64,000 bases of DNA, taken from NCBI RefSeq assembly GCF_020595095.1, contig NZ_JAJDOP010000002.1, positions 682,001 through 746,000 of the forward strand, given 5' to 3'. A program made the position numbers and the translations under genes. Source of the stretch: Microvirga rosea. Lineage in GTDB: Bacteria > Pseudomonadota > Alphaproteobacteria > Rhizobiales > Beijerinckiaceae. The notes under the pieces are model-generated. The model searched no databases, had not been told where the DNA came from, and saw only the letters and a program-made list of their open reading frames with translations. Shown here piece after piece: positions 9,119 to 18,188 of the stretch (positions are counted from its first letter, which is position 1; each line of letters starts with the position of its first letter).

Positions 9119-10162
9119 ATGACCTATCTGCCGGCTGAAAGCCGATACGATTCCATGATCTACAACCGCTGCGGCCGGAGTGGTTTGCAACTCCCGGCGA
9201 TCTCCCTCGGCCTCTGGCACAATTTCGGCGAGGATAAATCCGCCGCCGTCGCCCGCGAGATGTGCCGCACCGCATTCGATCTCGGCATCACCCATTTCGA
9301 CCTCGCCAACAATTACGGCCCGCCGCCCGGCTCCGCGGAAACCTTCTTCGGCGAAGTCCTGCGCACCGATTTTCGCGGCTTGCGCGACGAGCTCGTCATT
9401 TCCACCAAGGCGGGCTACCGCATGTGGCCCGGCCCCTACGGCGAATGGGGCAGCCGCAAGTATCTTCTCTCCAGCCTCGATCAGAGTCTCAAACGGATGG
9501 GGCTCGATTACGTCGATATCTTCTATTCCCACCGGTTCGATCCGGAGACGCCGCTCGAGGAAACGATGCTGGCGCTCGATTCCGCCGTGCGGCAGGGCAA
9601 GGCCCTTTATGTGGGCCTCTCGTCCTACAACGCCCAGCGGACCCGCGAGGCGGTGGCGATCCTGCGCGAGCTGAAGACCCCGTGCATCATCCACCAGCCG
9701 AGCTACTCGATGATCAACCGGTGGATCGAGGAGGATGGGCTCCTGGATGCGCTGGAGGAGGCCGGCATGGGGACGATCGTGTTCTCGCCCCTGGCGCAGG
9801 GAATGCTGACGGGAAAGTACCTGGGCGGCATTCCCGAAGACAGCCGCGCGGCAGCCGGGAAGTCCCTGCGCAAGAGCTTTCTGACCGAGGACAACATCGC
9901 GCGGATCCAGGGCCTGAACCGCGTCGCGGAACACCGGGGACAGACCCTTGCCCAAATGGCTCTCGCCTGGGTGCTTCGGGACCGGCGGATCACGACGGCG
10001 CTGATCGGAGCGAGCCGGCCGGAACAGATCGCCGACTGTGTGGCGGCCCTCAAGACGCTCGCCTTCTCGGCCGAGGAGCTGGCGGAAATCGACCGCTATG
10101 CGGTGGAGGGCGGAGTCAACATCTGGGCCGCCTCGTCGGAGCGCGCGGGTCCCTCGCGCTGA
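9119..10162 (+). CDS. Aldo/keto reductase, L-glyceraldehyde 3-phosphate reductase (YghZ) type
   Basis: 347 residues with a TIM-barrel AKR pattern. The catalytic tetrad can be placed at Asp (HFDLANNYG), Tyr (NNYGPPPG), Lys (STKAGYRMWPGPYGEWGS) and His (FYSHRFDPETP). The GYRMWPGPYGEWGSRKYLLSSLDQSLKRMG block matches the YghZ/AKR14 group (quoted here only as a motif region near residues 99-128). That group reduces L-glyceraldehyde 3-phosphate and methylglyoxal with NADPH. The C-terminal ALIGASRPEQI loop binds the cofactor phosphate. Start ATG 9119; an ATG at residue 12 is also possible. Confidence 0.9.
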   Translation: MTYLPAESRYDSMIYNRCGRSGLQLPAISLGLWHNFGEDKSAAVAREMCRTAFDLGITHFDLANNYGPPPGSAETFFGEVLRTDFRGLRDELVISTKAGYRMWPGPYGEWGSRKYLLSSLDQSLKRMGLDYVDIFYSHRFDPETPLEETMLALDSAVRQGKALYVGLSSYNAQRTREAVAILRELKTPCIIHQPSYSMINRWIEEDGLLDALEEAGMGTIVFSPLAQGMLTGKYLGGIPEDSRAAAGKSLRKSFLTEDNIARIQGLNRVAEHRGQTLAQMALAWVLRDRRITTALIGASRPEQIADCVAALKTLAFSAEELAEIDRYAVEGGVNIWAASSERAGPSR

Positions 10163-10324
10163 TCATTCCCATTGGCCTTCGCTCTCGCGCCATATCCCGG
10201 AGCCATGTCCCGGAAGACACAGTCCGGCATGTGTGCGGGAGCACCGCTATCTTTCCGTTGCGGCACAATAAGATTCCGCTATGCAGACCACAGGCCATGA
10301 GGGCCGTGAGAGTCGGTGCTGGCC

Positions 10325-11074
10325 ATGATCGGGCGTCTCGTTGTTGCTGCCGTCGCCTGTTGTCTTTCCGGTGCGCAAGCTGCCCGCGCGGAGGATGCGC
10401 CGTCGCAGCTCTGCCCCGGCTCCGCGGCCGCCATGGCAGGCCAAACCACCCTGCGCAACGCGGTGAAGGCCGCGTATCCGAACGTTCCCGAACGCAAGGC
10501 GGATCCGGACGACCTCGAACCGCAACCCTGCATCCATCCCTATCAGGCAAGCACCTTCGGCGGCGTCGTGGTTCTGTTCACCTTCAGCCAGATTCCGGGA
10601 GAGGATTGCCACGGCTGCGGCGCGAAGATCAGCGCCGACTTCCTGCGGCGGGACAAGGACCGGCTCGTGCCGGTCGCCCGCCATCGGGAGTTCGCGGAAA
10701 GCGGCTCCTGGGGTAGTCTGACGGCGATCAAGCCCGTGCGCATCGGGCCGGATGATGGCATCGTCGTGGAAGGCGGCGGCACCTTTCAGGGCGAGACCTT
10801 CGGCACTCTTCAGGTCTTCATCTTCCGCGATGGACGCGCGCAGGCGATCAGCCCCGAAAACGGGATCATCGCCACGCAGAGCAACTGCGACGCCGTGGAG
10901 CCCGGAAATGCCTGCACGGACATCACCGGCTCCTGGAAACTGGATTCCGCGGGACGCATGGCCGTCACCTATCGCGGGAAGCGAGCGGGCCGGACCGTCC
11001 CGCCCTTCACGGTGACCTATGAACGGCACGGAGACGCCCTTGAGGTCATCTCCGGCAAGCCCCTGAGTTTTTGA
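10325..11074 (+). CDS. Exported protein of unknown function
   Basis: About 249 residues from the ATG at 10325 (a GTG nine bases upstream is an alternative). A clear Sec signal peptide, MIGRLVVAAVACCLSGAQAARAE, ends near residue 22. The mature part has six cysteines (SQLCPG, QPCIHP, DCHGCG, SNCD, NACTD), consistent with periplasmic disulfides, and no recognisable catalytic motif. It is convergent with mutL, with only 5 bases between stop codons. I do not recognise the family. Confidence 0.75.
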   Translation: MIGRLVVAAVACCLSGAQAARAEDAPSQLCPGSAAAMAGQTTLRNAVKAAYPNVPERKADPDDLEPQPCIHPYQASTFGGVVVLFTFSQIPGEDCHGCGAKISADFLRRDKDRLVPVARHREFAESGSWGSLTAIKPVRIGPDDGIVVEGGGTFQGETFGTLQVFIFRDGRAQAISPENGIIATQSNCDAVEPGNACTDITGSWKLDSAGRMAVTYRGKRAGRTVPPFTVTYERHGDALEVISGKPLSF

Positions 11075-11079
11075 TCGCC

Positions 11080-12918
11080 CTATCGCCGGCCGAACAAGCG
11101 CTCGATATCGGCGAGCTTCAGCTCCACGTAAGTGGGGCGGCCGTGGTTGCACTGGCCCGACAGGGGCGTCGCTTCCATCTCGCGTAAGAGCGCATTCATT
11201 TCCTCGGGCTTCATGCGGCGCCCGGCCCGCACGGACCCATGGCACGACATGCGCGACAGCACGGCGTCGAGCCGCTCCTCGAGGGGACTGCCAGCCCCCT
11301 GCCCCCATTCGGCGAGCGCATCGGCGACATCCTGCACCAGGGCCTTGATGCGCCCGCCCGCGAGGGCCGACGGCACCTCGCGCACGAGAAGCGCGCCCGG
11401 TCCGAAAGGCTCGAGAACGAGGCCCAGGCTTTCCAGGGTCGGAGCCTCGGCCATCACGCGATCCGCATCCACGGGATCGAGATCCACGACTTCCGGAATC
11501 AGCAAGAGCTGGCGGGATATTCCCGACGCCGCCCGCTCCCGCTTCAGGCGCTCGTAGACGAGCCGTTCGTGAGCGGCATGCTGATCGACGATGACGATGC
11601 CGTCGGGCGTTTGCGCCACGATATAGGTGCCGTGAATCTGCGCGCGGGCGGCGCCGAGGGGAGAGCGCTCCGAGTCGGGGTCGAGTTCGGTCAGGGCCGC
11701 CCGGCTGTCGGCAGAAGGCGCAACGAGGTCCGGCAGGCTTGCCTGGCTCTCGGCCAAACCGGATCCGTGCAAAGGCTCGTGGGGCGCCTGCCATCCGGCA
11801 AATGCGGGAGCGTGCCGGAACGAGGGCGCCCGATGGGCGACGGACACGGGACGGATGGGCGGCGCCACCTGCGGACGCAGGCTTTCGAGGGTGCGTGCGC
11901 CACCGGTCGACGCGGACCGAAAGCCGAACCGCGTGATCGCCTCCTTCAGCGCGGCCACCACGAAGCCGCGCACGAAAGCCGGATCGCGAAATCGGACCTC
12001 GGTCTTTGCGGGATGGACGTTCACATCGACGACGCGCGGATCGCAATCGACCATCAACGCCAGGACCGGATGCCGGTCGGACGCCATGACGTCCGCGTAA
12101 GCGCCCCGGACCGCGCCGAGAAGGAGCTTGTCGCGCACGGGCCGTCCGTTGACGATGAAGTGGATCTGGGTCGATGTGCCCCGGTGGAAGGTCGGCAGGC
12201 CCGCGAAACCGGACAGACGCACCCCCTCGCGCTCGACGGAGACGGCCATGGCGTTGTCGTTGAACTCCGACCCCAGGACGCGGGACAGGCGGCGCAGGAA
12301 CCCGTGCTCGCCTTCCGGCTCCGGCGGATAGGTGAACGGCGTCATGTGCTCGCCGCTGAGGGTGAAGCGCACGGTCGGATGCGCGATCGCCAGGCGCTTG
12401 ACGATTTCCGCTACGGCCTGCGCCTCGGAGCGGTCGCTCTTGAGAAATTTCAGGCGCGCGGGCGTCGCGGCGAAGAGGTCCGTCACTTCGATCTTGGTGC
12501 CCTTGGGGGCCGCAACGGGCCGGACGGGCCCTTTGACGCCGGCTTCCACCACGATGGCCGAACCCGTCTCGGCATCGGCGGTGCGCGTCGTGATGGCCAG
12601 GCGGGCCACGGCGCCGATCGACGGAAGAGCCTCGCCGCGAAATCCGAGCGTGTTGATGGCGAACAGGTCGCCGTCGGGGATCTTCGATGTGGCGTGACGC
12701 TCCACGGCGAGCCCGAGATCCTCCGGCGACATTCCAACGCCGTCGTCGATGATGCGGATCAGGCGGCGCCCGCCCGCCTCGATGGCGATCTCGATGGAGC
12801 CGGCGCCCGCATCGATGGCGTTCTCGACAAGCTCCTTCACGGCGGCCGCCGGACGCTCCACCACCTCGCCTGCTGCGATGCGGTCGACGAGAATTGGATC
12901 GAGACGGCGGACAGCCAT
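11080..12918 (-). CDS. mutL: DNA mismatch repair endonuclease MutL
   Basis: 612 residues starting MAVRRLDPILVDRIAAGEVVERPA. The ATG at 12918 fits the family better than one 51 bases upstream. The N-terminal GHKL ATPase shows ENAIDAGAG, DDGVGM, ATSKI and GFRGEAL. The C-terminal domain carries the nuclease motif DQHAAHERLVYE starting at residue 445, which fits DQHAx2Ex4E, plus SCHGSVRAG and CNHGRP. This is therefore a nicking MutL, as expected where MutH is absent, and it would nick DNA after MutS recognises a mismatch. A Pro-rich linker lies near residues 340-420. Confidence 0.97.
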   Translation of the reverse strand: MAVRRLDPILVDRIAAGEVVERPAAAVKELVENAIDAGAGSIEIAIEAGGRRLIRIIDDGVGMSPEDLGLAVERHATSKIPDGDLFAINTLGFRGEALPSIGAVARLAITTRTADAETGSAIVVEAGVKGPVRPVAAPKGTKIEVTDLFAATPARLKFLKSDRSEAQAVAEIVKRLAIAHPTVRFTLSGEHMTPFTYPPEPEGEHGFLRRLSRVLGSEFNDNAMAVSVEREGVRLSGFAGLPTFHRGTSTQIHFIVNGRPVRDKLLLGAVRGAYADVMASDRHPVLALMVDCDPRVVDVNVHPAKTEVRFRDPAFVRGFVVAALKEAITRFGFRSASTGGARTLESLRPQVAPPIRPVSVAHRAPSFRHAPAFAGWQAPHEPLHGSGLAESQASLPDLVAPSADSRAALTELDPDSERSPLGAARAQIHGTYIVAQTPDGIVIVDQHAAHERLVYERLKRERAASGISRQLLLIPEVVDLDPVDADRVMAEAPTLESLGLVLEPFGPGALLVREVPSALAGGRIKALVQDVADALAEWGQGAGSPLEERLDAVLSRMSCHGSVRAGRRMKPEEMNALLREMEATPLSGQCNHGRPTYVELKLADIERLFGRR

Positions 12919-13098
12919 GAAACCCTTCAGATTCGCGGGATCGACATGAGAGAATAAGGCGCCGTCCATGCGGATTCCAGCAGGCGCGACAATCTCCCGC
13001 GCGGGAATGCACTGCTTTATGGTTCATGGACGGAGGCAGGGATTCGGGTTCGCCATCGGACGAACCCGGCCCCTCTCCGTCATGCCGGAAGACCGCGG

Positions 13099-14418
13099 TT
13101 ATTTCGCCTGGGCGAGATATTGCTTGGCGAGAATCTTGCCTTCTTCCACGGCGGGCTGATCGAACGGGTCGACCCCGAGCGCATAGCCGGTGAGGATCGT
13201 TTCGAGCATGCCATGCATGAGCAATTCGCCCAGGGTCCGCTCGTTGAGGGTCTCGATGTGGATGCGCCGTGTCGGGCGGTGATTTTTGGCCAGCGTATCG
13301 GCGGTGGCGCGTCCCTGCGCGGCAACGAGATCTCCGATGGACTTGCCGCCGAACTCCGCGACCCCGGCTCGCTGCGCGAGCTTCGTGTCCATGACGGGTC
13401 CCTTCCCCTCCACCCCGGTGGTGATCACCGTGAAGAGCTTGTCGTTGGGACCGGCCAGATAAAGCTGAAGCTGGCTGTGCTGATCGACAGGGCCGATGGC
13501 GGCAACCGGCTGGGATCCCTTGCCGTCCTTGCCGATGCTCTCGGCCCACAGCTGCACCCACCAGCGCGTGAAGCGCTCGAGACGGTCCGCATAAGCCATG
13601 GTCACGGCGATGTTCTTGCCCTCGAGCGCCATGGCGATGTTGATGGCGGCCCCCACGGCCGCCGGAGCCTCCACTGCCGGACGGCCGGCGCGGAACGGTT
13701 CGTAAGCGTCCGCGGCGCCCTGCCGAATGGCGGCGATGTCGAGGCCGAGCACGGCGGCGGGCAGAAGACCCACATTGGTCAGAACCGAATAGCGCCCGCC
13801 GATGCCGGTGTGATGTTCGAGGAACCGTACGCCCTCCGGTTCGAGCAGGTCGCGCAGGGCATTCTTTCCGCCTTCCTTCTTCGGTTCGGAGAGACCGAGA
13901 AATGCATCGGCGGGACGCGCCTTGAGACCGGCCTTGTCCAGGGCCGAGAGCACCGCCATCGCCTGCATGAGGGTTTCGCCCGTGCCGCCGGATTTCGATA
14001 TCGCGACGAAATGGGTCGAGGACAGCGGCAGCTTATGAAGAACCCTGTCGAAGGTCAGGGGATCGAGGTTGTCGAGGAAGTGCACCCGCGGGCCATCGGC
14101 AAAACGGCCGGCGCCCGGAATGGCGTAATCCTTGAGCTGGGCCAGGGTCTGGCCGCCGAGGCTCGATCCGCCGGTGCCGAGAAACACCACATCAGTCGCA
14201 TCCCGCCGCAGCCAGGACGCGGCCTCGCGAATGCTGTCGAGGTCCTCCGTCGTGCGCGGCATATGCAGGAGAGGCAACCGCCCGGTTGCGTCATCCTCGG
14301 CCAGCCGCTTCATCGCCCGCCCGACCACAGACAAGGCCGCATCGAGCGCCGTCTGCGGCACGCCCCCTTCGCCGATGTGGGATGCAAGGGCAAGGTCGAT
14401 CGATTGATGCAGGGCCAT
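13099..14418 (-). CDS. pgi: Glucose-6-phosphate isomerase
   Basis: 439 residues, the shorter form frequent in Alphaproteobacteria. Signatures include FLGTGGSSLGGQTLAQL near residue 80, ISKSGGTGETLMQ near 140, GIGGRYSVLTNVGLLP near 207 and GPVDQHSQLQLYLAGP near 307. It interconverts glucose 6-phosphate and fructose 6-phosphate in the cytoplasm. It is transcribed divergently from nothing near, lying 180 bp downstream of the mutL start on the same strand, so it is probably its own unit. Confidence 0.96.
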   Translation of the reverse strand: MALHQSIDLALASHIGEGGVPQTALDAALSVVGRAMKRLAEDDATGRLPLLHMPRTTEDLDSIREAASWLRRDATDVVFLGTGGSSLGGQTLAQLKDYAIPGAGRFADGPRVHFLDNLDPLTFDRVLHKLPLSSTHFVAISKSGGTGETLMQAMAVLSALDKAGLKARPADAFLGLSEPKKEGGKNALRDLLEPEGVRFLEHHTGIGGRYSVLTNVGLLPAAVLGLDIAAIRQGAADAYEPFRAGRPAVEAPAAVGAAINIAMALEGKNIAVTMAYADRLERFTRWWVQLWAESIGKDGKGSQPVAAIGPVDQHSQLQLYLAGPNDKLFTVITTGVEGKGPVMDTKLAQRAGVAEFGGKSIGDLVAAQGRATADTLAKNHRPTRRIHIETLNERTLGELLMHGMLETILTGYALGVDPFDQPAVEEGKILAKQYLAQAK

Positions 14419-14542
14419 TCCGGGATGCTCCGACTCGTCACAGGGGAGCGAAACACTAGGGCAGCGAGGCGGCCGCGGCTAGGGTTGCGGCGTGAATCAC
14501 CCGGACCTTCCGGCCGTCCGACGACCGCAGAAGACCCGTGCG

Positions 14543-14571
14543 GCCAAAAAGAAGGGGCCTTGCGGCCCCTG
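14543..14571 (-). terminator. Rho-independent terminator of the M16 peptidase operon
   Basis: On the minus strand GGGGCC (14569-14564) and GGCCCC (14559-14554) form a GC stem with loop GCAA, followed by TTCTTTTT. It lies just after the stop of the 14586-15872 gene. Confidence 0.75.
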
Positions 14572-14585
14572 ATGTTCGTCGCCGA

Positions 14586-15872
14586 TCAGAGTCCCGTCGG
14601 GCGTCCCGCGATGACGGTCAGCATTTGTCCGCCCCCGAAGATGCGCTGCGCCGCGGCGCCGATATCGGCCGATGTCACAGCCGCCACCAGATCGTTGCGG
14701 CGCGCGATGTAGTCGACGCCGAGCCCTTCGAAGGCGATCTGGACGAGGGTGTGGGCGATCTTCGTCGAGGTGTCGAAGCCCAGGGCATAGGAACCGATCA
14801 GGTAATCCTTCGCCTTCTGCAGCTCCTCCTCCGAGGGGCCTTCGTCCTTGAGACGCATCATCTCGCCGAAGATGACGTCGAGGGCTTCCGTGACACGCTC
14901 GTTCTTGGTCGCCGTGTAGCCCCAGGTCATCGAAGCCGCGCGGTAGCTCACCAGCGAGGTCCCCACGCTGTAGGCGAGACCGCGCTTCTCGCGCACTTCC
15001 TGGAACAGGCGCGAGGTGAATGCTCCGCCACCGAGAATATGATTGAGCACATAGGCCGGGATGAAGCCGGGATCGCGCCAGGGAATGCCGGGCAGCCCGA
15101 ACCTGATCACCGATTGCGGGACATCGAGATCGACCACGTGGCGCGTGCCGAGGTTCTGGAGTTGAACCGGCTCGGTGGGCTTCAGGGGCTTCGCCTCGGG
15201 CAGGGAGCCGAAGACCTTGTCGAGCAGGACCGAGAGGCGTTCCCCGTCGATCGCGCCGACGACCGCGACCTTGACGCGGCCCCGGGCGATGATGGTCCGA
15301 TGCATGGTCACGAGATCATCGCGCGTGATCGCCGCGACGCTTTCAACCGTGCCGGAGGTCGGCCGCGCATAGGCGTGACCCGCAAAGCCCTCTTCGAAGA
15401 AACGGCGGGTGGCCATGACGCCGGGATCGTTCTGCTGATACCGCAAGCCCGCCACCGTCTGGGCGCGAACCCGTTCGATCGCATCCTGATCGAAGCGCGG
15501 CTCGGCGAGGGCCAGGCGCAGCAATTCGAACGCTTCGTCCGCATGCTTGACCAGGGTCTTGAGCGATCCTCCGATGGCGTCGTTGCCCGCGTTGAAGGAC
15601 AGTTCGATCGCCCTCGCCGCGAGGCGTTCCTGGAAAGCATCGGAATTGTAGGGCCCGGCGCCTTCATCGAGGAGACGCGCCAGCATCTGCGCGACGCCGG
15701 GTCGGTCTTCCGGATCCTGCGTCGAACCGCCTTCGAACGTGAAGGCGACGGCAATCAGCGGCACCACATCGGATTCCACATGCCACGCCTCGACGCCACC
15801 GGGAGACGTAAGGGTCTTCACCGTGGTCGGCGAGGCAGCGGAGCGGATTTCGGCGGAAGCAGTCATGATCAT
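14586..15872 (-). CDS. M16 family peptidase-like subunit lacking the zinc motif
   Basis: 428 residues with the two-lobed pitrilysin fold. Where active M16 proteins have HxxEH, this one reads GVAQMLARLLDEG, so it cannot bind the catalytic zinc. It keeps the substrate-binding motif of the non-catalytic partner, GGGAFTSRLFQEVREKRGLAYSV, near residue 285 (the conserved Arg/Tyr pair). In bacterial M16B enzymes one zinc subunit pairs with one Arg/Tyr subunit, and the active subunit is encoded immediately upstream (15924-17255). The two are inferred to form a heterodimeric peptidase. No signal peptide is visible from this start, although the N-terminus is short and the location is uncertain. Confidence 0.92.
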   Translation of the reverse strand: MIMTASAEIRSAASPTTVKTLTSPGGVEAWHVESDVVPLIAVAFTFEGGSTQDPEDRPGVAQMLARLLDEGAGPYNSDAFQERLAARAIELSFNAGNDAIGGSLKTLVKHADEAFELLRLALAEPRFDQDAIERVRAQTVAGLRYQQNDPGVMATRRFFEEGFAGHAYARPTSGTVESVAAITRDDLVTMHRTIIARGRVKVAVVGAIDGERLSVLLDKVFGSLPEAKPLKPTEPVQLQNLGTRHVVDLDVPQSVIRFGLPGIPWRDPGFIPAYVLNHILGGGAFTSRLFQEVREKRGLAYSVGTSLVSYRAASMTWGYTATKNERVTEALDVIFGEMMRLKDEGPSEEELQKAKDYLIGSYALGFDTSTKIAHTLVQIAFEGLGVDYIARRNDLVAAVTSADIGAAAQRIFGGGQMLTVIAGRPTGL

Positions 15873-15923
15873 CTCGTTTCGGATCGGCGGTTCGTCGGCT
15901 CAGGGCAGGCAGATGGGCCGTGC

Positions 15924-17255
15924 CTAAGGGACCGCCTTCTGGAGATAGCCCGTCACCGAACGGCGCAGGATGAGATAGCGCTCGGCGGCGGAGGCGAGGT
16001 CGTCCTTGAGCACCGCCTCGATTTCCTGCGGCCAGCGCCGCACGTCTTCGAGGGTTTCCCCAATGGCGAGTGCCGAGCCGTAGATACGGGCGAGGGAAGA
16101 CTGGCTGTCGGTCGAATAGATGGTCTCGGCCACGAGGCGGGTTTTGGCCCGTTCGATAGCCTCGGAATCGAGGGCCTCGGCGGAAATGGACCGAAGCACG
16201 GCGTCAACCGCCTCTTCGAGAGCGGAGAGGGAAACACCCTCGGCCGGAACCGCGTAGACGCAGAACCGGGTCTCCTCCATCGCCGACGACATGTACCAGG
16301 CGCCCGCGTTCACGGCGACGCCCTGCTCCAGGACGAGCTTGCGGTAGAGATAAGATGTGGGGCCGCCGCCGATCACCTCGGCGAGAAGCTCCAGGGCATA
16401 GCAATCCCGATCCTTGGCCGTGCGGCAGGACGGCACGAGGTAAAGGCGCTGCAGGGTCGGCTGCTCGACCTTCGGATCCGCGACGGTGATGTGCCGCGCG
16501 GCGACCGGCTCCGGATCGCGCGGACGGAAGCGGACTGGACGCTTGCCGCGGGGCGCGATGCGTCCATAGGTGTCGCTGCTCAGCCGGCGCACCTCGTCGG
16601 CCGTCACATCGCCGGCCACCACCAGAATGGCGTTCTCGGGCGTATAGAAACGACGGTAGTAATCGAGGGCGTGGTCGCGGTTGAGCGTTTCGATCTCGTG
16701 CATCCACCCGATGATCGGAATGCCGTAGGGATGGTGCACGAACAATGCCGCCGCCATCGCTTCGGAAAGCTGAGCCGACGGATCGGTCTCGACGCGCATC
16801 CGGCGCTCTTCCAGCACCACGTCCCGCTCAGGCGCGATGACGCCTTCCTCGAGGAGGAGGTTGGTCATGCGGTCGGCCTCGAACGACATCATGGTCTTGA
16901 GATGATCGCGGGCGACGCGCTGGAAATAGGCCGTGTAGTCGAAGGACGTGAAGGCGTTCTCCTGGCCGCCGAGGCCGGAAACGACCTTGGAGAACTCACC
17001 GGCGGGATGCTTTTCCGTGCCCTTGAACATCAGGTGCTCGAGGAAGTGCGCAATTCCGGACTGGCCGAGCGGATCATCCGCCGAACCGTTCCGGTACCAG
17101 ACCATGTGGGTCACGACCGGCACGCGGTGATCGGGGATCACGACGACGTCGAGGCCATTGTCGAGGGTGAACGAAGAGACATCCGGCCCTCCGCCCTCTG
17201 TCCGCCCTTCGGAGGGTGTTCCGGTGCGCGGAAGAGGCTTCAGGGCTGTGTCCAT
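15924..17255 (-). CDS. M16 family zinc metallopeptidase (catalytic subunit)
   Basis: 443 residues from MDTALKPLPRTG. The ATG at 17255 is preferred over one 93 bases upstream, whose extra residues are not family-like. The inverted zinc motif is His70-Phe-Leu-Glu73-His74 in GIAHFLEHLMFKGT, and the third ligand lies in the VVLEERRMR segment near residue 150. It is the active half of the pair with 14586-15872; 51 bases separate the two genes, so they are one operon. Substrates of such pairs are short peptides or membrane-protein fragments. Confidence 0.93.
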   Translation of the reverse strand: MDTALKPLPRTGTPSEGRTEGGGPDVSSFTLDNGLDVVVIPDHRVPVVTHMVWYRNGSADDPLGQSGIAHFLEHLMFKGTEKHPAGEFSKVVSGLGGQENAFTSFDYTAYFQRVARDHLKTMMSFEADRMTNLLLEEGVIAPERDVVLEERRMRVETDPSAQLSEAMAAALFVHHPYGIPIIGWMHEIETLNRDHALDYYRRFYTPENAILVVAGDVTADEVRRLSSDTYGRIAPRGKRPVRFRPRDPEPVAARHITVADPKVEQPTLQRLYLVPSCRTAKDRDCYALELLAEVIGGGPTSYLYRKLVLEQGVAVNAGAWYMSSAMEETRFCVYAVPAEGVSLSALEEAVDAVLRSISAEALDSEAIERAKTRLVAETIYSTDSQSSLARIYGSALAIGETLEDVRRWPQEIEAVLKDDLASAAERYLILRRSVTGYLQKAVP

Positions 17256-17399
17256 GATGTTTCCAATCTTAACGGAATCAAGTCGGCTCGTCGGATCCGA
17301 TTCATCGGAATAATGCAATCTGAAGGCCACGCAAGCGGAGCAGCACACCTTTTACGGGAAACGGAGAACTGCTGAACCGGCCAAGCTGGCCCTTAAGCA

Positions 17400-17431
17400 T
17401 TTCAGGCGAACGGAGGACCGTTCGCCTGAAA
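17400..17431. terminator. 14-bp perfect hairpin between the lspA-linked gene and the M16 operon
   Basis: TTTCAGGCGAACGG at 17400-17413, loop AGGA, then the exact complement at 17418-17431. There is no long T run on either side, so termination is only likely. Position (just past the stop of the 17453-18097 gene on the minus strand) supports a terminator or mRNA 3'-end stabiliser. Confidence 0.5.
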
Positions 17432-17452
17432 TCTCTGCCATGGGAAGGCTGG

Positions 17453-18097
17453 TTATCGCTGCTGCTGCTGCCTGATGAAGGCCATCGGGCTGTCGGGATC
17501 GCCCGTGGGGACAGGATCGGCGGAAGCCTTGAGCGGTGCGCCCCCCGCTGCCTTGAGCAGGCCTTTGGGAGGATCGCTCAGATAGCGGCGCTCGAGGCCG
17601 TCGCCGGAAAGCTTGACGTCGTCGTCCTTGGTGCCGAAAGCCCGCAACTCGTCGGGGCTCAGGAGACTCTTGTCGGCCTGCCGGCCCACCGGCGGAAGAG
17701 GCGTGTTGCCCGAAACGTAGTTGTTGGGATCCCGGCCGGCGCGCATTTCCTCGACGGAAAGGCGCTTGCCTTCGCTGTTCTTGTAAAGCTCGGTGCTGGT
17801 GTACGGCGTACGCGCCTCGGCCGCGGCCTTGCGGGCGGCGATCACGTCCGGATCCTTGGGCCAATTGGCGTTGCGGGCCTCGGCGCCGCCACCGGGCGCG
17901 GGCGTGCGCAGCTCCATCTTGGGCGGCAGTACGAGCGGAGGACGCTCATTGTACTGGATCGGCGGCTTCTCCTTCGGGATGATGCCGATGCTGCCGAGCA
18001 GGCTCTTGACGGCCTCACCTTCCTCCGCCGACGCCCCCGAGGCGACGACCAGAAGCGCGAGAGCGCCTGCGCAACCTAAGACCTTCAATCCCTTCAT
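17453..18097 (-). CDS. Exported protein of unknown function, linked to lspA and M16 genes
   Basis: 214 residues from MKGLKVLGCAGALALLVV. The cleavable signal peptide ends near GASAEE (residue 24); alternatively Cys9 sits in LKVLGCAG but is not a proper lipobox. The mature part is Pro/Lys/Asp-rich, predicted mostly disordered (KEKPPIQYNERPPLVLPPK), and ends in a Gln run, RQQQQR. No domain recognised. The longer frame from 18250 is rejected because its first 51 codons have no SD and are unlike protein sequence. It is 91 bases downstream of lspA on the same strand, suggesting co-expression with the envelope genes. Confidence 0.78.
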   Translation of the reverse strand: MKGLKVLGCAGALALLVVASGASAEEGEAVKSLLGSIGIIPKEKPPIQYNERPPLVLPPKMELRTPAPGGGAEARNANWPKDPDVIAARKAAAEARTPYTSTELYKNSEGKRLSVEEMRAGRDPNNYVSGNTPLPPVGRQADKSLLSPDELRAFGTKDDDVKLSGDGLERRYLSDPPKGLLKAAGGAPLKASADPVPTGDPDSPMAFIRQQQQR

Positions 18098-18188
18098 GGT
18101 ACCCACCACTTGGTTGTTCCATTCTTGCGGAACGCCTGATTGCTCATTCTGGCGAACATAAGGCGGCCGGGCGTTCTTCAGCACCCGA

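Noticed and set aside
10247..13561. 1104-codon minus-strand frame
   Set aside because: Runs over mutL in another frame and over the exported hypothetical; Arg/Gly-rich shadow composition.
14538..17375. 945-codon plus-strand frame
   Set aside because: Antisense to the M16 pair; long antisense frames are expected at this GC content and the translation is His/Arg/Asp-rich without domains.
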